A model generated the notes under the pieces. It was not told the origin of the DNA. It did no database searches and saw nothing but the letters and a program-made list of their open reading frames with translations. Below are positions 37,014 through 47,500 of a stretch of DNA of 64,000 nucleotides, piece after piece. Position numbers and translations under genes: made by a program. The DNA comes from Mariniphaga sp963747515 (GTDB lineage Bacteria; Bacteroidota; Bacteroidia; Bacteroidales; Prolixibacteraceae), in NCBI GenBank assembly GCA_963747515.1, contig CAVVFN010000005.1, positions 186,001-250,000 on the forward strand, read 5' to 3'. Every line of letters starts with the position of its first letter. The stretch's first letter is position 1.

Positions 37014-38567
37014 CTAGTTCCATTCATTGCTGACATCCCCTAATCCTAAGTTTGTATCAATTTCTATTTGTGGTATGGGGAAGAAATTATGTTTATCTTC
37101 AACGGGCTGAGTTCCAAACATCTCCATCATTTCAGGATTCATAACCTCTTTAAGAATGCCCCACCTTTTTAAATCATTAAATCGATGTTGTTCACCCATT
37201 AACTCAAGTTGTCTTTCTCGTTTTAAAAGTTCAAAGGCTTGTTCTTTAGAATAAGAATCTGTATATGGAAATGCACCAACTCTGGTTCTGACTAAATTAA
37301 TAAAATCAATACATCCATTCACGTCATCAGTAAATAACTTACATTCTGCCCTCATTAAAAGCACATCCGCATAGCGCATTAACCTATTATTATTACCACT
37401 CTTCAACCCTTCCGATATTTTATTCTCCTTATTTAATAATTTCTTATACCAATATCCCAGGTTTTCAAAATCATATGCCACCGGACCAGTAGGCAAATTA
37501 TCCTGCCAGGTAGAATCTCCTATGCCACCATAAAAAGTATAATATGCCCGCGGATCATTATAAAGAGCATCATTTTCATCAGAATATGTGAAATCAGTAG
37601 TACGCCTTGCCGGAAATTTCCAGTTTCCCCAATCATTCCAACCATATAACTGCGGAATACATGTAGAGGTATATGGCAAAGAATTACCTTCAGGAGAATA
37701 GCGACCATTTGTACGTTGTCCTTCATTCCATGCAAATTGAACTTCATATATACTTTCCTGATTGTTTTCATTAGTCTCCCCAAAATTATCCATATATTGT
37801 TCAATGGGAAGGAGACTGTAATCATCCTCAAGACTGGCAAACTCAGCTTCTGCTTCAGCATATCTGCCATTGTATAAAAACAATTTACCAAGAAACCCGG
37901 AAGCTGAGCCTTTAGTAGGCCTCCCAATATTATTCTGGTCCCATTTTTCAGGTAAAAGTTGTTGAGCAGTTTTAAAATCATTCTCTGCCTGTTCCCAAAC
38001 AATCTCAACTGATGATGCTCTGGGAGCATCTTCATTTCCCGTCTGATCAAAGGAAATTCTAATAGGAACCCTGCCAAAATGAAAAGCAAGTTGAGAATAT
38101 GCATATCCTCTCAAAAAATAAGCTTCTCCCTGACTCATACTTACAATATGATTTTCATCATCACCATTTTGATCAAGATATTCTTGTGCCTTGTCTATAG
38201 TGAGATTCGACCTAAGAATTAATTTATATAACATACTCCAGTATCTATATATTACCGGATTTGTATTATTATGAACATATTGCCATATTGGAACTAAATC
38301 TCTTTCATTGGGAAGAGCTTTAGGTGATGGTTCTGCTTCCGCAGCAAGCACATTGAAAAGAGTTTCCCACTGAAAACCCATCATTCCATTATATATAAAA
38401 GAAACATATATAGCATTCGCTGCAGCTCGAATTTGTTCTGGTGTATTAAAATAATTATCCGTATTGTAATTATTAGGATCAGAATAATTTAAAATTTCTT
38501 CATTACATGACATAAAGAAGATAAATAAACCTAAAAACATTGCTTTTTTTGAAATAATCTTTTTCAT
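37014..38567 (-). CDS. SusD/RagB family outer-membrane glycan-binding lipoprotein 3
   Basis: 517 residues. The lipoprotein signal ends FIFFMSCNEE. SusD hallmarks are QGEAYFLRGYAYSQLAFHFGRVPI, LMRYADVLLMRAECKLFTDDVNGCIDFINLVRTR and RQLELMGEQHRFNDLKRWG, with a final NFFPIPQIEID. It pairs with SusC3, 25 bp upstream, as the surface glycan-binding lid. It ends before a clear terminator. Confidence 0.95.
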   Translation of the reverse strand: MKKIISKKAMFLGLFIFFMSCNEEILNYSDPNNYNTDNYFNTPEQIRAAANAIYVSFIYNGMMGFQWETLFNVLAAEAEPSPKALPNERDLVPIWQYVHNNTNPVIYRYWSMLYKLILRSNLTIDKAQEYLDQNGDDENHIVSMSQGEAYFLRGYAYSQLAFHFGRVPIRISFDQTGNEDAPRASSVEIVWEQAENDFKTAQQLLPEKWDQNNIGRPTKGSASGFLGKLFLYNGRYAEAEAEFASLEDDYSLLPIEQYMDNFGETNENNQESIYEVQFAWNEGQRTNGRYSPEGNSLPYTSTCIPQLYGWNDWGNWKFPARRTTDFTYSDENDALYNDPRAYYTFYGGIGDSTWQDNLPTGPVAYDFENLGYWYKKLLNKENKISEGLKSGNNNRLMRYADVLLMRAECKLFTDDVNGCIDFINLVRTRVGAFPYTDSYSKEQAFELLKRERQLELMGEQHRFNDLKRWGILKEVMNPEMMEMFGTQPVEDKHNFFPIPQIEIDTNLGLGDVSNEWN

Positions 38568-38592
38568 AATTTATCTCGTTTTTTTGATTATT

Positions 38593-41500
38593 TTATAACC
38601 CAATCTGAACACCTAATGTTACAGTCCGTGGTGTAGGGAAAATTGTGGCGTCTTCACCTCTTCTTAAATTCGATGTCGAAATCTCAGGATCAAACCATTG
38701 GTATTTTGTAAACGTGTACAAATTATATCCGCTAGCATATAATCTCAGATTGGCAAGCCCCATCCGGGAAGTTAAGCTTGCGGGAAATGTGTATCCTACT
38801 GATAATTGTTTCAGTTTTAAATAATCACCTGAAGAAACAAAGAGGCTGGATGCCCTGGTCCTGTTTCCGGTTGGATCACCAATAACAGCGCGGGGAACTA
38901 CTCCATTTCCAGGCTCATTTTCACTTCTCCATCTGTCCAGGACGTAGACCTCCTGATTTACCAGTCGTGACATAGAACGGGTAAAACTGTATTGCTGTGT
39001 ATAAAGATAACTCCCGGCTATACCTTGAAAAAAGGCATTGACATCAAATCCTAAATATTCAAAATTAAAACTAAATCCATAGAGATTTTTAGGAATGGAA
39101 TTACCAATCATAGTTCGATCTTCTCCGGTAACTTTACCATCCCCATCTACATCTTGAAATCTCACATCACCTGGAGATGTTGTTGAATACTGATAATAGA
39201 TGGAAGACAATTCATCAGTTGTTAAAGCCGGATTATTTCCCAAGGCAATATCTCTGGCACTTTGATTGGCCGCATCCAATTCATCCTGGTTCATGAATAC
39301 ACCTTGAGCAACATATCCATAAAGATATCCAATAGGATACCCCATTGCTGTTCTGTTATAGCCATCAAGATAGGGTTGTCCTGCCCCTAAGCCCGTAACT
39401 TTGTTTGTTATATTTGTATAATTTGCATTTATTGAAAAGTTAAAGTTCTTCAAACTTTTTCTGAAACCAAGCTGAAATTCATATCCTCTGTTTTCAACGC
39501 TGGCCGCATTAACAATTGCATTCCCCGGGGTGGTTGTGCCATAACCCAATGATGAGGAGCGTGGAACTGCAAAAAGAATATCATCTGTATTTTTAATAAA
39601 ATATTCTGCTGTCCCGGTTAGTGAATTATTCAAAAATGCCACATCTAATCCTACTGCCTTCGATGTTGTGGATTCCCATTTAATGTCAGAAGATGCATTA
39701 TTTATTACGGTGGCACCTGGAACTGCAACAGCGGGCTCACCTATAGGCGTATACACCCCAGTTGTCCATACTTGTGATAAATAACGGAAACTTCCTATGG
39801 CATCATTTCCTGATATTCCCCAACTAGCTCTTAATTTTAACAAGTCAAAAAGGTTCTGATTGCTTAAAAAACCTTCCTCATTGATTTTCCAGGCCAGCGC
39901 GACAGATGGGAAATTGGCCCAACGATTCTTGGGAGCAAAACGAGGTGATCCATCACGTCGGAAATTAACCGTCAGCAGATACCGGTTATTGTATTGGTAG
40001 TTTAACCTCCCAAAATATGAAAGACTGGCATATTTTTCAAAATCCTGATTTAGAACTGAATTGGTATTTGCCACAAAAACATTCTTCACTGTTGATAATT
40101 CAAAATCTTCTCCATAAATACCTATTCCTCCAGACCTCGCATAATTTTGCCAAGAATTCCCAAGCATTATTGTTAACTCATGATTCGAAAAAGTATTGGA
40201 ATAGGTTAAGTAGCTTTCAAAAACAGGAGAAATATTGTAAGAAGCCTTTTCTGTATAATTAGCATAAATTTCCGTATTCTCTTTGTTATTGTATTGATCA
40301 TTCCATTGAGTAAATCTTGAGGATAACCCACTTGCACCTGCCTGTATTCTATATACCAAGCCTTTGAAAGGCTCAATTTCAGTCCATAAATTAACCTGAT
40401 AAGAAATATCATTGGATTGAGGATGGCTTAATTTAGAATAAGCATATGCATTTTCTGCATCACCTGAAAGTTCCAAATCTGTTGATGAAAATCCCCAGTA
40501 ATTATTTTCATCAAATATGGGCATGTATGGAACTCCCACATAGTAAGCTTGTGTTGTATTCGGAATTATTGGTAAAGCTCCTTTGGAATAGTTGTAATTA
40601 AGCGAGGTATTTTGACCTGCTCTAAGCCATTTTTTTATAATAAACCGGTTTTTAATTCTGATGTTTCCCTCATCATAAACAGGATTGATAACAACCGATT
40701 CATGATGGTTATAGCCCAGGCTCACGAGAAAGGTTGAATTTTCAGAACCTCCAGAAAAACTGATATTAACTTCCTGTACAGGTGCAGTCTTAGTAATTCC
40801 TTCCTGCCAATCGGTTACATTCTTTCGGACTTCATCGGAATAAAACTTATCATTAACCGGAATTCCTGCATTTGTCAATGCATCAACAGCATAATCTACA
40901 TACTGGTCGGCGTTTAGCATATCAAGTTTTTTCGAAGGAGATTCAATACCAAAAAAAGCATTGATATTCACTCTTAATGGTCCGGCTTTTCCATTCTTTG
41001 TATTGATAAGGATAACTCCGTTTGCACCACGTGAACCATAAATTGCAGTAGAGGAAGCATCTTTTAATACTTCAATACTTTCAATATCATTTGGATTTAC
41101 TGTAGCCATGCTCTCCCCTATAAACCCATCAACAACAATCAGGGGATCAGTATTATTCAGAGTTGTCACACCTCTGATTCTGATTCTATCTCCTGAAACA
41201 TCAACACCCGCTACTTTTCCTTGTATCAGTTGACTAATATCAGAAACAACCCTGTCACCAATTTCTTTCAAAGAAACAGATCCTACAGAACCAGTCAAGT
41301 CACTTTTTTTCACTGTTCCATACCCTATAGCGACAACCTCCTCAATACCAACAACATCCTCTTCCATCGCAACCATAAGATTAGCTCTTCCTTCCAGCAT
41401 CACTTTCAGCATTCTCATTCCTACGAAAGTAAACTGCAAAGATTCAGCATCTAAAGGAATATTAAGACTAAATTCACCATCAGAGTTGGTGACTGTTCCT

Positions 41501-41970
41501 GTTGTGGATCCAGGAACAACTACAGTAACTCCAGGTAACGGCATTCCATTCGCATCAGTCACCACTCCTGTAACTGAACGCTTTTGCTGTTGGCGAGTAC
41601 TATTATTTACATTCTTGCGAAGAATGATTTGTCTGTCGTGCACTTCCCAATTAATATTCTGATTTCTAAAACCAGCCTCCAATATTTGTTGAATGGTTGC
41701 ATTCTCCAAATCAATAGATACCTGTTTATTCATATCCAGTTCATCATTCCGGTACAAAAAAACAAACTCGCTGTTTTCCTCTACATACTTAATCAGCTCC
41801 GCCACGGTTTCATTTTTGAGTTTAACGTTGAGCCGGGTGTTTTGCGAATAGCTGCTGGCATTTGCAGTAAAGAAAAAGCCAATAATTAAAAAAAATATTA
41901 AACGCATAATTCGCCCCCAATCTTTTTTGATTTTCCCTGCAGGAAAACCAGTTAAATAAAAAATTTTCAT
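38593..41970 (-). CDS. SusC/RagA family TonB-dependent transporter 3 with STN signalling domain
   Basis: 1125 residues. A signal peptide (LIFFLIIGFFFTANASSYSQ) is followed by an STN domain (residues about 48-112: VAELIKYVEENSEFVFLYRND ... ATIQQILEAGF). Then come the carboxypeptidase-like domain (VTGVVTDANGMPLPGVTVVVPG), the DEVVAIGYG-type linker (EEVVAIGYGTVKKSDLTGSV), the plug with DIESIEVLKDASSTAIYGSRGANG, and a barrel ending RTVTLGVQIGL. STN-bearing SusC proteins normally sense substrate and signal through a FecR anti-sigma to an ECF sigma factor. Those partners lie directly upstream but are both broken. The receptor itself reads through intact. Confidence 0.95.
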   Translation of the reverse strand: MKIFYLTGFPAGKIKKDWGRIMRLIFFLIIGFFFTANASSYSQNTRLNVKLKNETVAELIKYVEENSEFVFLYRNDELDMNKQVSIDLENATIQQILEAGFRNQNINWEVHDRQIILRKNVNNSTRQQQKRSVTGVVTDANGMPLPGVTVVVPGSTTGTVTNSDGEFSLNIPLDAESLQFTFVGMRMLKVMLEGRANLMVAMEEDVVGIEEVVAIGYGTVKKSDLTGSVGSVSLKEIGDRVVSDISQLIQGKVAGVDVSGDRIRIRGVTTLNNTDPLIVVDGFIGESMATVNPNDIESIEVLKDASSTAIYGSRGANGVILINTKNGKAGPLRVNINAFFGIESPSKKLDMLNADQYVDYAVDALTNAGIPVNDKFYSDEVRKNVTDWQEGITKTAPVQEVNISFSGGSENSTFLVSLGYNHHESVVINPVYDEGNIRIKNRFIIKKWLRAGQNTSLNYNYSKGALPIIPNTTQAYYVGVPYMPIFDENNYWGFSSTDLELSGDAENAYAYSKLSHPQSNDISYQVNLWTEIEPFKGLVYRIQAGASGLSSRFTQWNDQYNNKENTEIYANYTEKASYNISPVFESYLTYSNTFSNHELTIMLGNSWQNYARSGGIGIYGEDFELSTVKNVFVANTNSVLNQDFEKYASLSYFGRLNYQYNNRYLLTVNFRRDGSPRFAPKNRWANFPSVALAWKINEEGFLSNQNLFDLLKLRASWGISGNDAIGSFRYLSQVWTTGVYTPIGEPAVAVPGATVINNASSDIKWESTTSKAVGLDVAFLNNSLTGTAEYFIKNTDDILFAVPRSSSLGYGTTTPGNAIVNAASVENRGYEFQLGFRKSLKNFNFSINANYTNITNKVTGLGAGQPYLDGYNRTAMGYPIGYLYGYVAQGVFMNQDELDAANQSARDIALGNNPALTTDELSSIYYQYSTTSPGDVRFQDVDGDGKVTGEDRTMIGNSIPKNLYGFSFNFEYLGFDVNAFFQGIAGSYLYTQQYSFTRSMSRLVNQEVYVLDRWRSENEPGNGVVPRAVIGDPTGNRTRASSLFVSSGDYLKLKQLSVGYTFPASLTSRMGLANLRLYASGYNLYTFTKYQWFDPEISTSNLRRGEDATIFPTPRTVTLGVQIGL

Positions 41971-42022
41971 AATTTTGAAAAGTTTATAATAAATACTAAG
42001 ATAATTTGGTATTTATTTTATT

Positions 42023-42056
42023 ACCCGGCAGGTGTGCCACCACCTTCCGGGTTTTT
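42023..42056. promoter_or_regulatory. Strong hairpin between fecR and susC3
   Basis: Outer arms ACCCGG/CCGGGT and inner arms AGGTG/CACCT with loop TGCCAC form a stable stem at 42023-42052. T-residues follow on the plus strand only; the minus-strand transcript reads on into AATAAAATAAAT. It may be an intercistronic stabiliser or attenuator for susC3, not a simple terminator. Confidence 0.5.
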
Positions 42057-42060
42057 ATTG

Positions 42061-43244
42061 TTATTTGATTAAATAATTTCTTTCATTGATTTCAACAATC
42101 TGCAAACCCGTTAACCGCTCCAGGTACTGAAAAACTTCAGCCCGTTCTTTTGTTACATCCAGTTTCCCCGATATCTGGATTCCACCTTGAATGGATCATC
42201 AAACTGAAACCGAATGTTGTAATACCGTTCCAGCTTTTTTGTAATCCGGTTAAAATCGGTATTTGTAAAGCTAAACAAACCACTGGTCCACAAGGTATGT
42301 TCATCTAAATTTACCTTTTGAATTCGGTTTCCTGTGTCTTTTTATTAGTATGCCATGTGTCCGGGCTCAAGAGTTAATCCTTTCTCCTTTCTGCCGGCAC
42401 CATTGCTTTTAATTTCCACGCTGCCTTCTTCCAGCACCGTTTGTACGGCAAAATCCTCCGGATAGGCCATTACATTAAACCGGGTGCCAAGAACCTCCAC
42501 CTGCACATCGATTGTTTTTACCACAAAAGGTTGGTTTTTATTTTCCTTTACATCAAAAAATGCTTCACCTACAAGAAATACCTCTCTGCTCTTGTCAACA
42601 AATTTTGAAGGATAGATGAGCCGGCTGCCGGCATTCAGCCATACCCTGGTCCCATCAGATAAAGTGACGACAGAACGGCTGCCATAGGGTATAACGAGCG
42701 TATTCATTTCGGGTGGGGCATTTTTGTTATCTTCCTTAATTGTCCGTTCCTGATTAAGAATAATTTTACCCCTGGCTGAATATTCCAGATGCGATTCTCC
42801 CTGGTTAAGGGAAATCTGACTTTTGTCACCAAGTATAAGTACAGGCTCCTGAACATGGGCAGGCAGCGCAGCATTGTCAACTATAATCTGCGGCTGCCTG
42901 CGCTCCATGTACAAATAAACTAAACTACCTCCTATGAATAAAAAAATTATGGCTATGGCAGCATAACCCATTGCCATACGTATTTTCTTGCCACCGATAT
43001 TTTTCACGTCTTCCTTTTCCAGCTTCCTTGCTATACGCACGGCAAGTGCTTTCTTCCCCGAATCGGTTAATACTTTTTTATCGAATTTGAGATATGATTC
43101 AATTTGATGTTTAAAATTGATGATTTGCTCCCTGTCGTCCGGATTATTTTCAATGTAATGCTCCCAATAGTCATTTATACCAGGTGATGAATGGAATATC
43201 CATTTAAAAAACAGTGGATTTTCGAATAGCCGATTAAAATTCAT
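42061..43244 (-). pseudogene. FecR-type anti-sigma factor, disrupted by tandem stops and a frameshift
   Basis: The open part (299 codons, 42345-43244) shows the FecR layout: cytosolic N-terminal region, one membrane helix (MGYAAIAIIFLFIGGSLVYLY, near residue 100) and a periplasmic FecR domain (IPYGSRSVVTLSDGTRVWLNAGSRLIYPSKF). At EPGHMAY two consecutive in-frame TAA codons (42342-42347) interrupt it. The same frame then continues recognisably as VNLDEHTLWTSGLFSFTNTDF. A one-base deletion near 42185 moves the rest (GIQISGKLDVTKERAEVFQYL ...) into another frame, which ends at 42061. With one base restored the whole span is 395 codons, a normal family length. It should have controlled the adjacent sigma factor. 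Confidence 0.85.
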
Positions 43245-43367
43245 ATTTATTGATTCAGTTCAACAGAGTAAGGAGGAAGAAGTTTAAAAAAAGGGACAAA
43301 AAAATATTCTTTTTTTATACTTTAAAAAAACAGGCAATGATTATTAACGAAAGCAGCGGATTATATT

Positions 43368-43885
43368 TTATCTCATAATTATCAGTAATCCCAATACTTG
43401 CTTTTTCATTTTCTCCCTTAAGTGAACTAGAATTCTGGAAATCTGTTTTTTTACTGTATCGGGTTTACAGTCAATCAACATGCACCAATATCATTATAGG
43501 TCAAACCGCTGGTAAATTTCAGAAATAAAAGTTCACGTTTTCTTGCATCCAGGTTAACCAGTTCCTTTTGCAATATTTCAATATGCTCCTCCAGGTTATC
43601 TGAATGCATATCTTCCAACGGAAATTTTAAATGAAACTGCTCAGCAAACTGCTCGGGATGCACAAACCGGAATTTTTCTTTTAATTTTCGTATGATAATT
43701 CTCCTGAGTGCTTTATAAAGATAAAACTCAAGGGATTTGGGTTTATTTAATTTTTTACCATATTTATAAATATCGAGGAACAAATCCTGTATGGCATCCT
43801 CCAGTAAAGCTTTATGAGTGGTAATACGAGCCCCATAGGAAAACAGTGCATCGATATACTCATTGTATATAATTTCAAATGCCAT
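43368..43885 (-). pseudogene. ECF (FecI-like) sigma-70 factor, frameshifted in region 4
   Basis: The open 5' part (136 codons) contains sigma region 2 (AFEIIYNEYIDALFSYG, DAIQDLFLDIYKYGKKL, YLYKALRRIIIRKLKEKFR) and the start of region 4 (ELLFLKFTSGLTYNDIGA). There a missing base near 43478 ends the frame. One frame over the text continues without a break: MLIDCKPDTVKKQISRIL, then VHLREKMKKQ, to a TAA at 43368. Restoring one base gives 173 codons, the usual size. Residues resembling the normal N-terminus (TYWEHIWENFRSGDK) also lie in frame before the first ATG with no start codon in reach, so the 5' end may be damaged too. The helix-turn-helix is lost from the main frame. Confidence 0.85.
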
Positions 43886-44081
43886 TTTGTCACCACTTCG
43901 AAAATTTTCCCATATATGCTCCCAATAGGTTCTTTCTCCTTTATTGTTTCATATTTAGAGTTCTAATTGGTGACCAAGATAATAACTTTTTTTTTCTTAA
44001 CCTCTTTTTTTATGAAAATGGTTTAAAAAAGATTGTATTTTTATGGTAATGGTTGACTCCTTGTAAGATTGTAGGATAATA

Positions 44082-44147
44082 TTAAAACAGTATTTTTAAT
44101 TTTGGTATGGGATTTTCAAAGAACAATGAAAGAATTTTGCCCCTCAT
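44082..44147 (-). CDS. Putative 21-residue leader peptide upstream of the ECF sigma gene
   Basis: A tiny frame (MRGKILSLFFENPIPKLKIL plus F) follows a predicted promoter by about 20 nt. GAGGAGG (44157-44151) stands just before the ATG, one of the strongest ribosome-binding sites in the window, in a phylum that often does without them. It ends about 200 bp before the sigma gene. No known family is recognised; chance cannot be ruled out at this length. Confidence 0.35.
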   Translation of the reverse strand: MRGKILSLFFENPIPKLKILF

Positions 44148-44173
44148 TAACCTCCTCTGCAGTTAAATTGCGG

Positions 44174-44206
44174 CAAAGGTAGTGATTCCAGGGCGGAACA
44201 GGCAAA
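44174..44206 (-). promoter_or_regulatory. Predicted promoter of the sigma/fecR/susC3 unit
   Basis: On the minus strand TTTG (44206-44203) and TACCTTTG (44181-44174) are 21 bp apart, a good match to the Bacteroidota primary-sigma promoter, and the -7 box is followed by CCGC as in strong housekeeping promoters. The -33 box lies in the inverted repeat AACAGGCAA/TTGCCTGTT, which could be an operator. Confidence 0.6.
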
Positions 44207-44467
44207 GGAATACAAGCTCCCTTGCCTGTTTTTTGTTTACTTTATAAAGATGGCCATAATAAATCCTTGCCTGAACGTATCCGCCTGCGGATCTGCCTGC
44301 AAGTTAGAGTATTTTATAAAACCAGGAAAGATGCTCATGCCCCAGAAATTTCCTACTGTAAAAGGTTTGTCATGCATAAAAAAACATGCACGTCCAGTGC
44401 AAATTGATTAAAAACTAGCAGACATGAAGTATCTTCAAATTCAGGTCGTGTAAAAAATTACAAGATA

Positions 44468-44487
44468 CCTCCACTTATGAGTAGAGG
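44468..44487 (-). terminator. Possible terminator hairpin after the GH2 gene
   Basis: On the minus strand CCTCTACT pairs with AGTGGAGG around a CATA loop. A T-run (TTTTTT) follows only about 10 nt later, so its strength as a terminator is uncertain. Confidence 0.35.
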
Positions 44488-44566
44488 CATTATGATACCC
44501 CTGAAAAAATCAAGTAAAGTTAACCGGGTGCTTTATTTCATCCTTATTCGGTTCAGCTTCCAGAAA

Positions 44567-47500
44567 TCAGGGTATCTTTATCATGCCTTGATTTTTTACA
44601 GGAAAGAAATGATCTTCGCCGGCGATAATGGTTTTAGGAGGATTTTGGCTTATACCTACCTGATGCTTTCCCGGGTTATGCAGCTTTACATAGGGCCAGA
44701 GAAGGATTTTACTTTCTCCCGGAGCAAGAGCAATGCGTTTATATCCTTGCGAGCGTCCGTCAACATACAGGTATTCCCGGCTCTCCAATATGCTGCTTCC
44801 AACCTTTGCATCATTTGTAACTTTGACACCTGCTATGAAATTCCGACCTAACCCTATACTATCCGGAACAATAAAATCACTATATTTAAGAGTTGGGGTC
44901 ACATCAATGTTGGGTTTATTAAGCGAATATTCTTTTGATTTGATATTCCACCCTTCAATCTTTACATTTGGTTTTTTTCCTGCCAGTAAAAAAGTCTCGA
45001 ATGTTGCTGTGACTTCATATTTCTGACCTGGTAATAGACTGAAGTAATTAGAACTCCAATATACCGGTAATACTTCAGTGCCATGTAAGCCTTTTATTAT
45101 GGTTGGGTGTACAAAAAATGCCAAATCTTTGGATGGATTCTTTAAAAATATATTGACTGTGGTAGATTTTTCATTTTGCACAAAGGTTGAGGTTGTCTCT
45201 AATTCCACGGTATTGAGGTTTTTCAAACTGCGAAAATTGCCTTGCAAATCTCCTTTCGCTGACAACCAATAGAAATTTCTGCTTATCGGGTTACTCTTTT
45301 CATCCTTCATTTCCAAATTCAAAAAATAAGTGTCCGAAAGTCCGTTTATGGGTGGAACCCGAAACACCTCTTTTGAGCCATCGGATCCTATGTCAACTGA
45401 ACTGGTTTTTTGATACTTTTCAGTCATGTCCATATTATATACAGTTGCGGTAACCTGTAAGTTATTAAAGGATTGGTAGAAACTATTTGTAACGTATACA
45501 GAACTGTCATCATAAGAATACTGCAAATGAAGCGGTTCACAAGCTTTTTGTGTACCATAGAAAGAACCATTCGGCCGCAGATAATAATCGTAAAACTGAA
45601 AACATAAAGCAGGCCAACCCGTATTGTACCGGTATTTTAAGTTTCCACTGGTTAAATATTTTTTTCGGGCAGTGGCTTCATAGACTGCCCTGTTTGATTC
45701 GTATTGCCATGCCTGAGATGTGATACAATATTCTTCAAGAGATCCTGGCCTGCCATATCGATCGTAAAACTGCTGCCTTCCTGACTCATACATTCCCTGC
45801 CATAACCGAATATCCCAGGAGCCACTGATAGGCCATAGATCGTTTTTAGGCATCATGGCCCGCATACTTTCAATGGGTGGGATCTGTTCCCCGCCGGCAC
45901 CACCTGATTCCCAATTTAATCCTTCCATTTTCCTGTACCATTCTGAAGGAGCTGCATCCCTTCCAGGGCCTCTCTCACTATATCCTGAATAACCGAAAAC
46001 AGTACTAATTCTGTTTGGCATAACAGAAACATAAGGTGTTCCAGGATCATTTTCAGTTACTACATTGATGTATCGTCGTTCAATTTCTTCCGGGGGATAA
46101 TTGTCACTTCCTAATACCCAGTTAACTATACTCGGATGATTGCGTAATCGTATAACCTGATCCTGAAGACTGGAAACAGCTACATCCGCCGTTTGTTCGT
46201 TCCATCTATCCCATTCCTCCCATATTGAACAGCAGTTTAAACCGTTAAAAATCATTATTCCATACTTGTCAGCTAAATCAAAAAAATAATCTGATCCCCA
46301 AAAGCTTTCCAGTCGAAGTGTATTCAGATTCATATTTTTGGCATACCTTATTGCAGCCTCCTCTTCGATGGGTGAAGTCTCCATCATCATGTTTTCCGTC
46401 CAGTCACCTCCTCTGATAAGAATACGTTTTCCATTGATCCAGTGCACCATAACTTTTTTTTGTGTATGTGGTCCTGCTTCGTTTTTATCGGCTCCTGCAC
46501 TTTGACCAATCAAAGGGACACTTTCTTCATATGCTTCCAGTTTCGCAGATACTTCCCGAATTCCAAATCTAATGGTATCTCGTTCTGATACAATACCTGA
46601 TTCCGTTTTAACTTCTATAACTAAATCATATAAATTTTGCCGCCCCAAATTAACAGGCCACCAAACTTTGGGATTTTTAATTTCTATTTGTTTTGAAAAC
46701 CTGACGGTTGTTTCATCCTTTTTAAAACTGATGTTCTGAGAAAACTCAATTTTCCCCGGACTCCCTTCCGACGTTCCTCCTTCATTGATATTATTAACAT
46801 GAGTAATGGTGCCCTGAAGAATTCCATTAACCTCACCTTTTGCTTTATTCATTAATATTCCGGATACCGTCAGATCAGATTTATCCATTTCCGGCAAGCT
46901 TAATTTTGTAACCACATGAGGATCTTTAAGATGAATTGGTCCACCAGATTTAATTTTGACATCATACCATATACCTGCATCATTATCCGGAGGATGGGGG
47001 GTTCCCTGCATCCAGCGAATGGAAGGATCAACACCTGTAGGAGGCACAATCTCTAAAGCAATAGCATTCATATTACCGGGTAAAAGATAATCGGTTATAT
47101 CTAATTCAAATAAACGAAAGGCCCCTTCAATTTCTGTTGAATCGGCTACCAATTTCCCGTTAATCCAAACATTCGCTTTATAATTTATACTATGAAGTAA
47201 AAGATATATATTCTTGCGGTCTTGTTCTGCTGAAATATTGAATTCCGATCGATACCACCAGTGTACATTAAAGGGACTACTTGCTGGCATATCCAACCTA
47301 TAGTTACCAGCTAAATATCCCGGAATCCTTGCCAGATTTGTTCCGTAATAAGGATCAGGATACACACCATTTTCCACAAGTGCTGCTAAAACAGTAGATG
47401 CACCTTTAACTGAATACCAGCTGGTATCAATATAGTTTACCCGGGAAATTATCTCTCCCCTCTGGCGCACATAAGACCCAGACTGGATTTTCCAATTTTG

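Larger units (their letters stand above)
43886..44566. other. Intergenic region between GH2 gene and ECF sigma gene
   Basis: 680 bp. From the GH2 side it holds a hairpin (44468-44487), a 6-bp-arm palindrome ATCCGC/GCGGAT (44279-44292), an inverted repeat AACAGGCAA/TTGCCTGTT (about 44198-44230), a well-formed minus-strand promoter (44174-44206) and a 21-codon leader ORF (44082-44147). No larger gene is supported. Confidence 0.5.

Noticed and set aside
37520..38104. A 194-codon minus-strand frame inside susD3
   Set aside because: It is an alternative frame of an intact SusD gene.
42061..43885. Sequencing error as the cause of the sigma and fecR lesions
   Set aside because: Not fully excluded. 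Several lesions fall within 1.8 kb while long neighbouring genes are clean, and a true relic (gldG) is also present, so real decay is preferred.
44222..44407. A 61-codon plus-strand frame in the sigma/GH2 gap
   Set aside because: It starts inside the inverted repeat, has no ribosome-binding site and resembles no known protein.
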